DNA of 64,000 nucleotides from Ooceraea biroi (lineage: Eukaryota > Arthropoda > Insecta > Hymenoptera > Formicidae), in assembly GCF_003672135.1 (NCBI RefSeq), contig NC_039513.1, forward strand, positions 2,232,833-2,296,832, read 5' to 3'. Positions 21,805-32,300 of the stretch are shown here, one piece after another. The notes under the pieces were generated by a model. That model ran no database searches. It was not told where the DNA came from and saw only the letters and a program-made list of their open reading frames with translations. Each line of letters opens with the position of its first letter. Positions within the stretch are counted from its first letter, which is position 1. The position numbers and the translations under genes are program-made.

Positions 21805-21880
21805 AGTTTTGTAGAGTTCTTTTGAAAGAACTTCGGACGCGTAGGTTCTTTTTTTAAAGAACTTCGGGCGCGTATACTTG
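21805..21880 (-). repeat. Short repeat units, inverted partner of 22,466-22,595
   Basis: Two units of the form GTTCTTT-AAAGAACTTCGG-GCGCGT face the plus-strand array at 22,466-22,595. The flanked 0.6 kb lies between two inverted arrays. Confidence 0.65.
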
Positions 21881-22465
21881 GTGCTTTTTGTGTACCTTTG
21901 TTGAAAAGGTAATTTTGTTGTGATAAAATATACGTTGCTCACCGATCGTCGTACACACTTATCGCCTTATTACGTAATAAGCGTGTACATAATTAACATT
22001 ACATAACAAACAAGTTAGAAGTGCGTAGTTTTCCAAGTCCGGTTCCAAACTCCAAGTTCCAAAGACTTAGAGCGCATCTCCCACCGTCACGAATGGGAGA
22101 AGATATAAGACGGTGAGAATCAAAGCAGTCAGTCGGAATAAGAAGTCGATTTGATTTGTGTTGCGTTAGTTTGCAATATTGTTTGATTGTATATTCGATC
22201 CGAAAAGACAGTATCAATTAAATAAACCTTTATATTATCGCGTAGGTTGGTGTGTGGTTATTTTATATACCAGTCGTCATTTGGACAGAAGGACATTTAA
22301 TCGTTACTTCCTTTGAAATATTTCATGTGGCAAATATCGTATGGAATCTTACGTATATTTTTACTAGAATTTTGATATACATCAGTAATACTTTCTGTGG
22401 ACAGTTTCCGAATAGTAATATTGAAGTATTTGTGTTAAAATGTTGCCTATAAAGCAGCAAACGTT
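21881..22465. other. Possible LTR-like sequence, no gene
   Basis: A TATAAGACGG box (about 22,104) is followed about 100 bp later by AATAAACC (about 22,222) and then TGGTGTGTGG, the order seen in LTR promoter/polyA regions. No matching second LTR or defined ends are visible, so this remains a weak suggestion. No coding sequence recognised. Confidence 0.25.
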
Positions 22466-22595
22466 ATAAATATTCTTTCAAAAAAGAACTCTACGCGCCC
22501 AAAGTTCTTTCAAAAAGGAATCTACAGCTCGAAGTTCTTCAAAAAAGAACTCTACGCGCCCGAAGTTCTTTCAAAAAAGAACTCTACAAAATAAT
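22466..22595 (+). repeat. Tandem array, unit about 35 bp (AAAGAACTCTACGCGCCCGA)
   Basis: Three to four units run in tandem: AAAAAAGAACTCTACGCGCC, then GAAGTTCTTTC. The sequence GAACTTC/GAAGTTC makes each unit partly palindromic. Confidence 0.75.
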
Positions 22596-22677
22596 AATTG
22601 TATCTATATATAAATTTTTATTGTTTTCTTTCTTAACAATCAAAGAGGACCAATTGTATTTTTACAGACTGAAAATC

Positions 22678-22777
22678 NNNNNNNNNNNNNNNNNNNNNNN
22701 NNNNNNNNNNNNNNNNNNNNNNNNNNNNNNNNNNNNNNNNNNNNNNNNNNNNNNNNNNNNNNNNNNNNNNNNNNNNN
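22678..22777. other. Assembly gap (100 Ns)
   Basis: One hundred Ns directly before Helitron-like copy 2. Bases just right of the gap show several one-base deletions relative to copy 1, suggesting poor consensus at the contig edge. Confidence 1.
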
Positions 22778-23729
22778 TCTCAAATCATTAAGAGACGATA
22801 TTACCTCAGGTACATCATTTACAAGAGATTATTTAGATGCAGTAAGCAGGCATCAAACGCTACGAAATTTCCGATCACAATAATGACATATATATTGCGG
22901 ATTGATTTTTTGTTGCTCTACATATGTCATCAAATCTTTCCAAAATTGGATTAGTTCGTGCTTTTTAAGTTCACTAAGTTTAGAAACACTTCTTTTATAA
23001 CTAAGTCTCTCACACGATATACAAATATACCGCGGTGTGTCCAGTGAACGTTTTTTCAAAACCGTAAATGCATTATGATATTTAGAAATAATATCATCAT
23101 CACTCAAATTATTTCAGTTTGCTGATGCTTGTACATATCTACTTTTTCTTGTGCTGAAGTTACAATTTCATTTAATATATTTAAATCAGCAGAATATAAT
23201 GCTTCGTCCAAATACAACAGTTGTTGATAAAAATTCTTAAGTTGATACATTAAACGTTTAATATTTCTTACTTTGGGGAAATGAGACGATAATAACTGCA
23301 TTGGAACTGACATCGCTTTACAAAGATTTAAATCAATATAACAGCTATGCGTATGGCCTAATTTATCATTTGAAGTTTTCACGGTACATTCATAAATATT
23401 GTGCATGAGTTTTGATACGTTCTTTAAATACATATATTTATAGCTTCTAGAAATTTTTGATATCGATCAATTAGAAACGGATCGTTAATTTTACATAAAG
23501 AATTGCACAACCACGATTTTTTTGCCCTTCCCTCCATCAAGGGTAATATATTTTCAGTCTGTTCTTTCATATTTATTATTAGAGGTTCCCTTATATTGAC
23601 TTCAGATGAAATTATATCGTGATAAATCGAATCAACAAAATAATTTTCGGACGAAGCTGTATGTCTAGATATGCCACATAATGCACGTAATTTGTCATCA
23701 ACTGTAGAACATTCTGCAACAACAGTCAA
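22778..23729 (-). pseudogene. DUF6570-like Helitron-type protein part, copy 2
   Basis: This is the inverted, almost identical counterpart of 18,486-19,343. Three overlapping minus-strand frames (23,729-23,424, 23,433-23,104, 23,107-22,853) together cover one reading. Each break is a one-base deletion relative to copy 1 (near 23,430, 23,107, 22,860 and at the gap edge). The 5' part (TVVAECSTVDDKLRALCG) lies just downstream of the Ulp1 ORF, separated by stops or a short intron. The protein runs into the N gap, so the Rep/helicase part, if present, is not in the window. Confidence 0.6.
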
Positions 23730-23757
23730 ACATGTTTCTGATTTGTTTTAAGCAGAG

Positions 23758-24927
23758 TTAACATTTATATATATAACGAATATTACGGTCTCTTAGATGC
23801 ATACACCAGCGTATGACTTTTTCAGCTTCTAATCGTTTTTCAATATAACCTTTGCTGCAATCTGTAATATTGAGCTTGTAAAAAATATTTTTTACGAATA
23901 CTTCCGGAGAATCGCGAATTTTTAGAAAATTCCTCGCTTGAATTGTGACATATTTTTTAGAAATATTTTCGACAACATGATTTTTATTATCAACTATCGA
24001 ATTAGACTTTCTTTTCTGATAATATCGCTTATTATAAAGCCACTTACGATCAGAAGATAATTCTTTTTGTCTTTCTCGTTCACGCTCAGAATGTATGAAA
24101 TAACGTTTTCGTTTTTGCGCACGTTCTTTCACTAAATGCTTGTCGTACCGACGCCGCTTTTCAGCACGATTATATTCTAAATTCTGTAGATACTGCTGTT
24201 TCCTCTTAACATGATTCTTTTCCAAATTATGCATACATTGCTGAGAATTTTGTTTTTCTTTTAATTCATTCAATATGTCATATTCCTTTTTATATTGACG
24301 TTTTATACGTATACGGGCCGCTTCAACTTGTCTTGCTCTTACCACTGCTAATGGAAGCACTTTCTGAGGAACGCCATAGTTTAAATCTTGAGGAAAATGC
24401 TCAATAATATTTGTCTCAAAAATTTTTATTATATGCAAACGCATTAAGCTGTGATCATACCTTACTTTTTCTGGTTTAATGTTATATAACAATGAAACTG
24501 CAAAAGCTATTGCGAAAACACCGCAATCACTACCGTTGGGTTGACTTTGCACAGTAGGAAATTTGACAGAATACTTGATAAAGTCATGTGTTGGGAATAA
24601 TTTCGTCAAGAATTGTTTATGATGCTCATGTAACATTTTATTATTTAAAGAATCGTAAATACATATGTTTTTTGTATCATAATAACTACATACCCAATGT
24701 CCTCCTCCCAACGAACTATGTAGTATCTGGATATGCTTTTTATTTCTCGGTATGGGTTCTATTGAATCAAGATGCTGTATTAGCACTGTATCCACAGGTC
24801 TATAATCTGAACAATTTTGTAAAAGTCGTTGGAAATTATTAATATGTATATCGCTAAGCCATTCTCCTCTGGTAATTATATCTTTTTCTGCAGGCATCAA
24901 AATAACGTCCCTTGCTTTTCGAGACAT
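23758..24927 (-). CDS. Ulp1-like (C48) cysteine protease, Helitron-associated
   Basis: An intact 389-codon frame from ATG at 24,927. Residues 30-160 form a Ulp1-type protease: GGGHWVCSYYD (catalytic His), ICIYDSLN (Asp), QSQPNGSDCGVFAIAFA (oxyanion Gln and nucleophile Cys). Ulp1 enzymes cleave SUMO or other ubiquitin-like tags; transposon copies have unknown substrates. Residues 190-310 are highly basic with repeated (H/Y)NRAEKRRRY-type units, probably helical and nucleic-acid binding. The C-terminal 70 residues are unfamiliar. The DUF6570-like module follows 30 bp downstream on the same strand, so both may be one spliced or polycistronic Helitron gene. A G/C-rich minisatellite lies about 90 bp upstream of the start. 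The frame has all triad residues, unlike copy 1. Confidence 0.75.
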   Translation of the reverse strand: MSRKARDVILMPAEKDIITRGEWLSDIHINNFQRLLQNCSDYRPVDTVLIQHLDSIEPIPRNKKHIQILHSSLGGGHWVCSYYDTKNICIYDSLNNKMLHEHHKQFLTKLFPTHDFIKYSVKFPTVQSQPNGSDCGVFAIAFAVSLLYNIKPEKVRYDHSLMRLHIIKIFETNIIEHFPQDLNYGVPQKVLPLAVVRARQVEAARIRIKRQYKKEYDILNELKEKQNSQQCMHNLEKNHVKRKQQYLQNLEYNRAEKRRRYDKHLVKERAQKRKRYFIHSERERERQKELSSDRKWLYNKRYYQKRKSNSIVDNKNHVVENISKKYVTIQARNFLKIRDSPEVFVKNIFYKLNITDCSKGYIEKRLEAEKVIRWCMHLRDRNIRYIYKC

Positions 24928-25018
24928 TTTAAATTCCTTTACAAATTGTTTTGCAACTATGTAACACTTCTTTTACTCTCACCAACCTCGTATCCTTGTG
25001 TGTGTGTATATATATATA

Positions 25019-25197
25019 CGGTCGCAAAGCGATCCTTGTATATATACGGGCGCAAAGCGACCTTGTATCCTTGTATAGATACGGGCGCAAAGCGACCTTG
25101 TATCCTTTTATAGATACGGGCGCAAAGCGATCCTTGTATATATATGGGCGCAAAGCGACCTTGTATCCTTGTATAGATACGGGCGCAAAGCGACCTT
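25019..25197. repeat. Minisatellite, six units containing GGGCGCAAAGCGACC
   Basis: Six units share CGGGCGCAAAGCGA-CCTTGTAT. They are of two lengths (about 28 and 35 bp) in partly alternating order, the longer ending TCCTTGTATAGATA. The array sits about 90 bp upstream of the Ulp1 ORF start. Open frames across it in several phases are repeat artefacts. Confidence 0.9.
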
Positions 25198-25229
25198 AAT
25201 TTAAAAATAAATAATAAAGAAAAGAAAAG

Positions 25230-25360
25230 GGAATGTATACAGAGCGAGAGAGAGAGAGAGAGAAAGAGAGAGAGTAAATGAAATAAAATGTAAAAATAGA
25301 AAGAAATAGAAATAGAAAAAGAGAAAGAAAAATAGAAAAGAGAAAAAAAGAAAGACTTAC
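25230..25360. repeat. GA-rich purine tract
   Basis: (GA)n and GAAA-rich low-complexity sequence, nearly all purine on the plus strand. No gene. Confidence 0.85.
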
Positions 25361-25444
25361 TTAAATATAACCAACGTAACCTGAAACAAAACATTTTTAA
25401 ACTATATAACTAATAATAAGAACATCTCATGATTCGCATACTAA

Positions 25445-25597
25445 GGCCGGTATTCATATTCGAATCTTATATTTAAGACCATCTTAAGTGTATCTTCAGA
25501 TACTCCGTAGCCAATGATATCATGATCTATACAGCATCTGCAGATAAACTTAAGACGGTGTTAAATATAATATAAGATGCGACTATGAATACCGGCC
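25445..25597. mobile_element. 153-bp MITE with GGCCGGTATTCATA ends and TAA target duplication
   Basis: Both ends read GGCCGGTATTCATA inward and pairing extends roughly 40 bp (TCTTATATT, GTCTTAAG). A TAA trinucleotide flanks each side (25,442-25,444 and 25,598-25,600). A 3-bp TAA/TTA duplication is the mark of PIF/Harbinger elements, so this is probably a Harbinger-type MITE. Confidence 0.8.
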
Positions 25598-25734
25598 TAA
25601 TAAGATGGCATTGTTTCAAAAAGAGAATCTTGAAATCAAAAGTATTCGTACACTAAGAAATTTTACAGAAAATAATTACCGAGGAAATGCGACACGAGCA
25701 ATTGTTATGAGCAAATTCGAGCAAACATACCACT

Positions 25735-25776
25735 ATTTTAATGGTGCAAAGTAAGTGTACTTTGCACCATTAAAAT
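25735..25776. repeat. 42-bp perfect hairpin
   Basis: Nineteen-base arms (ATTTTAATGGTGCAAAGTA) are perfectly complementary around an AGTG loop. It may be a minimal MITE remnant or a very short hairpin. The flanks 25,600-26,164 hold no recognisable gene. Confidence 0.85.
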
Positions 25777-26164
25777 ATCCACAAATTCTGATTACTCGAG
25801 CGACAACATTACTCGAGCGACTAATGCACGTACAAGAAAAATGAAAACACTTTTATTATATTTCGACATACCTAAATTAACCTTTTCTCGGTTCTTATTT
25901 TGACGGTTCGTATTTTGATAACTCTTCTTCCTTCCTTCTATGGCTAACTGCGTAAAACGTTGCTACGATGCAAATCCGAGACACGCGTAGACACCAGTCA
26001 CTGACGGTCGATGTATCAAACCCATTTGACGTAAGTCATAGACCATGATAATGACCTAGTTACACCGATCGTTTGATACGCGTATCAATCAAGAGACACG
26101 GCAGTGTCTCGCGCCAATTAAATAGTACATTGTACTGCACTGTGGCTGCGTTCCACTTGACGCT

Positions 26165-26243
26165 CGCAACGACCGCAACGTCATTCTATCTTTATTCAAT
26201 GTTCAGTGAGCAATAAAGACAGAATGACGTTGCGGTCGTTGCG
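26165..26243. repeat. Inverted repeat with 32-bp arms
   Basis: The arms begin CGCAACGACCGCAACGTCAT and pair over 32 bases with one mismatch, around a 15-bp loop (CAATGTTCAGTGAGC). The context TTCCACTTGACGCTCGCAACGA recurs in diverged form near 58,745, so this is a repeat family. Confidence 0.85.
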
Positions 26244-26885
26244 ATGTGTAGTGAAAGAAGTTGAGTGAGAGTGTGAAGGAAGACTCAGGTGAGAGATCCG
26301 ACCGCAGCCGAGGAAGTGTTATTGTTTTAGTTCGTCGTTAAATAACCTATTCCATTGAGTGAGATTGAATACAATGTAAGTAACCTATACATTTTATTCT
26401 GATTATTAGTATTATTTAATAATATTAGAGAAGTAAAATAAAAGTGTTTGACCGGCCCAAGTAAATCACGCGTGTTTACTCGAGTTCTCTTTGATTCAAT
26501 TGCACTTTCCGTTAATGACAACAATTTCGTTTTGACATTCTTGATATAATTTAGACATTCTAATTTTCTATATACGGTTTTGTACTTTTGCAGCCAGGAC
26601 AGTTGGTCGAAATGTGTCTCGCACATAGACGAGCAAAACAATTACCAGAACCGTTTCTAGTTTCGCGAGAGATTATTGTAGAGAAATAATCAGTCGCTGT
26701 AAGTTCATTCACTGAATACTTTACGAAATCCTTTCACGGAGGGGAAAATGCTTCGAGTGCCCTCCCAGAATAGCGTGTAGTAAGTTGAAGAATACAATCA
26801 GTCGAGCATCCGACTTTTAGTCTCGCGATATTATTTGACAGATCGTGAATGGTGAGTCGTTTGAATAAATCTATTTTGTTTTCAG

Positions 26886-28261
26886 TGAGCAGGAGGCGAA
26901 ATGTGTACAAAATCGTATAACAGGTGTGGAGAAGCACTTCGCTGAACTATGCACGATATTTGCAGCGTTTACCAGGAAAGCGACTAGGTGATGACCGGCT
27001 AACTCTATCGATTATTTTTTCTCAGCGATACACACGGACCCTTTACTCGCTATCGCTTCGACGTAAAACCTCATTTCCGTTTATTATTCACCAGCAATAT
27101 TATTTTCAGACTGCGCGATAAAAGTGACGAGCTTGCAAAAGTGATACAGGTCTATGGTGATTCGGAACTATAAATCGATCCATGAGTACTGGATTGGCGA
27201 ACTTTTCCGCAACGTTATCAATCGTCGGTGATTATAGGTAATAAGGTAAAAACGATTCTTCAAATTACATATCTTTTACGAAAATATAAAGAAAAAAATG
27301 ATATAATGCTCTAATCTGTCTAATTAATTAAAACGAATACATACATAATTACTTCGTAATTGTAAATGGAAAGATCATTTAGACGATAAATAAAATCGCG
27401 CAATAAATATATTGATGCAATCATTTCAAACTAATATAACTATGTTACTCAAGTTATCCCTTGTTACAAATCTTTATCTAAAAAGGAATATTTATTAGTC
27501 ACAAGCCGAGTCTGAACTGATGAAAGCATCCGTTGAGGTGTCCCGAGTGGTCAAGGAATTGGAGGAGCAGATCAACTCGTTCGAGCGACGAAAGCTGCAC
27601 GATTTGAAATCTGTACTATTGGATTTCGTCACCATCGAACTGAGGTTTCACACAAAGGCTTTTGAACTTCTGACTAAAGCGCACCAAGATATCGTATCTA
27701 TCGACGAGTTTAAAGATCTTGAGGTGAGATCTCGAGAACAATTTTTACTAAATTTCTTCAAATCGTGTGATCATTTTCATATGGAATTAATATTGCGCGC
27801 TAATTTTACATTTCAATATTATATATATATATATATTATTAGTTATAAACGGCGTAATAACGTATCGATAATATTGTTTAACCAAATCACGCGATTATGT
27901 ACAGGAATCAAGAGACTTTGAGAAACAATGCGCGCCCCTGACTCCGTCACAAGGCTGGACACAGTAAACAGAACGTCGTTTCGACACGCTTATTCCTTAA
28001 CGAACTTAGCTAACCGATTTGTATCCTCTCCTGCAACACTGCAGAAATTGGCTAATGGAGAAGCCGAGTCTGCTGTAAGCTCAATAATTCATTTAACGTG
28101 TGAGTCGTTCTACTATTCCATTCTTGAATCTTTAACGATATGCTTCCAGGATTCCGTACAAATCGGATTCACCAATTCATTCGAGTCGGTCCAAGTTCTC
28201 AGGCCTATCCCACCAATCTCTACATGTCAGAAGTCCTTCATATCGTTCAAAATATCCATAA
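26886..28261 (+). CDS. Cibar1: CIBAR/FAM92-like BAR-domain protein, incomplete gene
   Basis: Exons: 26,886-26,987 (VEKHFAELCTIFAAFTRKAT), 27,110-27,237 (RLRDKSDELAKVIQVYGDSE), about 27,500-27,723 (AESELMKASVEVSR, FVTIELRFHTKAFELL), 27,904-28,074 (MRAPDSVTRLDTV) and 28,150-28,261. Acceptors and donors are intact. CIBAR proteins are BAR-domain membrane-curving proteins that act with Chibby at the ciliary base and at mitochondria. Two single-base losses break the frame (near 27,173 and 27,920). The exon for the middle BAR helix, about 60 residues, should lie between 27,237 and 27,500, but only AT-rich sequence is there. The first coding exon upstream of 26,886 was not found. The last exon's frame is uncertain; IPYKSDSPIHSSRSKFSG to TAA at 28,261 looks most natural. 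Either a decaying copy or a real gene with assembly errors. Confidence 0.75.
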
Positions 28262-28756
28262 TATATCGCATACCTTCGAAAATGATTGTATTTACACACT
28301 TACTTTACTTACTTTTGAAAAATACTCGATTTGTACTTTAGATATAAATGTCTATGAATAGTTGTTTAAGACTTAATAAAAGAAGAGGATCCTGAATCAT
28401 CTTTATAATGTCTAATAATCAATATATGTATTTTATGAGTTACGGTATATTAAAGTTGTGTTATTTAAAATGTAATCCTCATTCACTTTCTGACAGCTCG
28501 GTCAATCGTAATAAAGATCATTCAAAGCAATAAAAAAAGTACAGTTTTATAGAAAAGTGTAAGTTTATTTTTTATAATATAACAAAAGGATATCTCATGC
28601 ATGCTTATCTTTCCTCCACATGATTGTATGGCTATTCCACATACTCTGGATGAGTGGTCACTTGTTAGATTAGTATATTGAAGAAAGGGATGAGCCTATT
28701 TCTCACCTTCTTATTAAGGATTTATATGGCACATTAATAGTACGATTATTACTGAG
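28262..28756. other. No gene recognised
   Basis: AT-rich sequence downstream of the CIBAR-like gene, with AATAAAAG near 28,375 as a plausible polyadenylation signal for it. Confidence 0.4.
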
Positions 28757-29107
28757 TAATATTACTAATAAGTAAATGCAGCTTTCATAGTTATATTAAT
28801 AGATAAATCAATACAATGTAAGATACATATACAATATGTATAATGCTGAAACAAATGTAAGTATTACGTTTGTTATCTGTATATAAATAAGTTACATTAA
28901 CAATGTTCGTTATCACGACGTGATCGACTTGAACACAGGAGCATCGATAATCGTTTTGTTAGAAGATAATAGACAGGATGAAGAGACCGAGATTACTGCA
29001 ACGTAAAGAGAAAGAAAATTAATAGAACTTCTCAAAATAGAAAAACGCGCTCATTCACTATTAGGCTTTTTCTTCACCAGGAATGGCGATAGGGTATTAA
29101 TAAAAAT
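28757..29107 (-). repeat. Left member of a 350-bp inverted duplication
   Basis: Reverse-complementary, with scattered differences, to 36,407-36,765. The two copies frame the RGG-protein gene. The homology continues inward through the 3' UTR and final exon of that gene, so this is an inverted partial copy of the gene's 3' end rather than a transposon end. Confidence 0.85.
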
Positions 29108-29194
29108 ATATAATATTGGTCCGAGACACTACCGTGTATCTTGATAGAATATAATATATTTATTTGTGGTATAAAGTATTTAATATTAATATTA

Positions 29195-29277
29195 ATGACG
29201 CGCCCGCCGCTCCCCCCACGTCCGCGGTGCCCGCGCGCTATTGGTTCATTAGGATGCAATATGTGAAAATGCGCCAC
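29195..29277 (-). pseudogene. Inverted partial copy of the RGG exon
   Basis: On the minus strand this reads ARGHRGRGGSGGRVININ, matching the C-terminus of the RGG protein (GGRGGRGGRVVNVQ) encoded by exon 3 at 36,165-36,280. Downstream UTR homology runs to 28,757. Only the final exon is present; upstream exons of this copy are absent. It lies head-to-head with exon 1 of the plus-strand gene, about 80 bp away. Confidence 0.6.
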
Positions 29278-29356
29278 AAAGAAACAATTGCCTTATGATT
29301 CGTTGCGGTAACGCCACAGCTAGAAAGACGAAGCGACCATATTGAAAGAGAGAGCC

Positions 29357-32300
29357 ATGGAGAAAGGACGTGAGTTGATATCTTATACATTATATTTTAT
29401 AAAATATTTATTTATTGTACAATTTATTCACACACACACACACACAATACACAATATACACTACTCACAAAAATTAGAGGAACACCATACTTTTCTTAAA
29501 AAATAAGCAAACTTCAAGCAGCTGTAACTTTGTTAAAAATGAACGAAATTTAAATTCAAAAAAAGAATTTTAAAGCTTGAAACTTCTACTTTCGAACGGT
29601 TGCCATGAGTTTAAATTTCTGTGACGTTTGGTAATTTTTACATACACAAAACTGCGAACTAGACAAAATAAGAAATTTTCTTTTCATTTTGAAGGTCTGT
29701 CACGTATCAAAAAAATATTCTGCGAAACTTCTCGATTATTTATTGTAAAAGATTGAAGTTTTCCCTACAAAACCCTTTTTTTTAAATTTTTCTACGAGTT
29801 TTTGTTACTGAGTTATCGCCGATTAAATAAAAATTGGCATTGTTTACTTTGATTGCTCATAACTCCGGTAAAAATCATCGCACAGCGATTTAAAAAACGG
29901 ATTCTTAAAGCTAAAACTTTGCTCTATTGAACGGTATACTTGCCCAAATTTTTTCGAAAACATGTAACCATGCTGAAAATGGATGAATATAACGTAAAAA
30001 TGAATGATTTTTCACTTTGTCATTTTGACCTTAAAAACAATCGTACAGAATGACAAAAAAAATTTGTTCTTCACATTTTTTTATACTTTTCAATACCATG
30101 AATTTGACAAAAATTTGCCGAATAGCTATAAGATTTTTTTCATGGTGGCCACTGTGGTTTTATGGGACAAAACTAAGAAATTGCTAACTTTCAGTAAGAT
30201 ACATACAATGGAAAATAATGTTAATTAATGTTAAAAAATTGATTTCTAGCGCACTATATTAATCTTTATTAAGTCAGCAATAACAAAGTACACACTTTTC
30301 TACCAAAAGTTGAAAAAATTTGTGAACCGCCGGCGTTAGTTTTATCCAAAGCGTACCACGTGGAGGTCACACGGTCGGATTTACGCTTCGTTTTGTGTGT
30401 GCGTGCGTGTGTGTGCGTATGTATTATGTGGAGTGTATCAGTGATTAATGCAAGATGGAGTGATTAACGCTAAAAAGAATTTAATAACGTGTATTTCCGC
30501 CTCTATTCAAAATAACTGCTCGCAATCGATTTCGCATATTGATGCAACGACGTATTGCTCTTTGAGGGATTCGCTGCCAAGTTCGACAAAGAACTGTGAA
30601 AAGCGAAGCCAAATCGACGATGTTAGGTTGGGATAGTTTTGGCGTACTTGGCGCTCTAACATATCCCAAACATACTCGATTGGATTCAAATCGGGACTCA
30701 TTGGCGGATGCAATAATGTACTGATTTGATGGTTTCTCAGAAACTGTTGGGTGTAACGAGCAGTGTGCGGTCGTGCGTTGTCATGCACTAGGCGAAACCG
30801 TTGACCAATTCGATTTCTAATTGGTAGAACATATGGCTCTAGTATTTCATGAACATATCGTCTAGAAGTTAATCCTGGTGGAGGGATAATTACATGAGGT
30901 GTTCGTGAAAATCGAGATATTCCTGCCCATACCATTACAGAACCACCATGAAAAGCTCGAACCGGTCTGTTGCAGTTTTCGGAATAGCGTTCTCCTTGAC
31001 GTCGCCAAACTCGGGCTCGTCTGTCATTGCCAAAAGGCAAAATCTAGACTCATCCTTAAACAGTACAGAATTCCATTGCCTAGGTCGCCTACTGACTAAA
31101 GAATGAGCATAATGTAATCGTAAGCGACAATGACGATGGGTAAGGTATGGAACTTGCACTGGTCGACGAGCGTGCAATCCCGCTTCTCTCAAACGATTTC
31201 TTATCGTTGAAGCCGAGATCGGATGCTGTCGACCATAATTAATATCGCCGGCAATTCTATTGGGTCGTCCGGAAAGTTCGTGCCGATTTTGAAGGAAAAT
31301 TCAAAGGCAACATTTTTTTATGTCGATAAATATTTATTGACTTATGTATGCACCGTTTTGTTTCACAACCTTTGTCCATCTTTCACACAACTAGAAGATT
31401 CTATTCTCCCAGAACTTCTTAGGTTTCTCGGCAAAAAACTCCTCAAGGTGGTTTTTTATGTCGATCAAAGAGTTGAAGTTCTTGCCGCTAAGAGAATTTT
31501 GCAAAGACTTAAATAAGTGAAAGTCTGAAGGTGCAATGTCTTGTGAATACGGTGGGTGAGGCAGCACATCCCAGCCAAACTCCAACAATTTTTGTCGGGT
31601 AGTCAAAGAAACATGAGGTCTGGCATTGTCCTGATGGAACACGACGCCCTTCCTATTAGCTAATTCTGGACGTTTTTCCTGAATCGCTGTCTTTAATTCG
31701 TCCAGCTGCGAGCAGTACTTATCTGCATTTATCGTTTGGTTGTGTGGTAGGAGCTCATAATATAGGATTCCTTTCCAATCCCACCAGACACAGAGCATGC
31801 CTTTTTTGGATGAAAGCCGGCTTTCGGAGTGGTTAATGCTGGTTCATTTCGCTTACCCCAGGATCTTTTTCGTTCTACATTGTTGTAAATGATCCATTTT
31901 TCGTCACCCGTCACTAATTGCTTCAAAAATGGTACGTTTTCGTTGCGCTTGTACAGCGAGTCGCAGATGGAAATGCGATCCATTAAATTTTTTCGGCCAA
32001 ATTATGCGGAACCCATACATCATAGCGACTTACGTAACCAAGCTTCACTACATGATCGTGGACAGTGGTTTTCGATATTTTCAGTATCTCTGCTAATTCA
32101 CGTGTCGTGTAGCGCGGGTTATTCTCGATCAGTGTCTTGATTTGGTCATCATCAGTAGTAGAGGGTCTGCCCGAGCGTTCTTGGTCTTTAAGGTTAAAAT
32201 CACCAGCTCTAAACTTAGCGAACCACTTACGTACGGTTCTTTCAGCTAAAGCGCCTTCTCCGTAAACAGAACATATCGAATTTGTTGCTTGTGAGGCATT

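Noticed and set aside
25019..25197. Possible CRISPR array
   Set aside because: Units are directly adjacent with no unique spacers, and the genome is eukaryotic. It is a minisatellite.
24951..25394. Open frames of 74-145 codons across the minisatellite and GA tract
   Set aside because: Repeat-driven frames of low complexity on both strands with no family features.
30435..30660. TACTTGGCGC near 30,640 as another member of the CGCCAAGTAC family
   Set aside because: It lies within the coding part of the Tc1 transposase and has no surrounding homology; a chance match.
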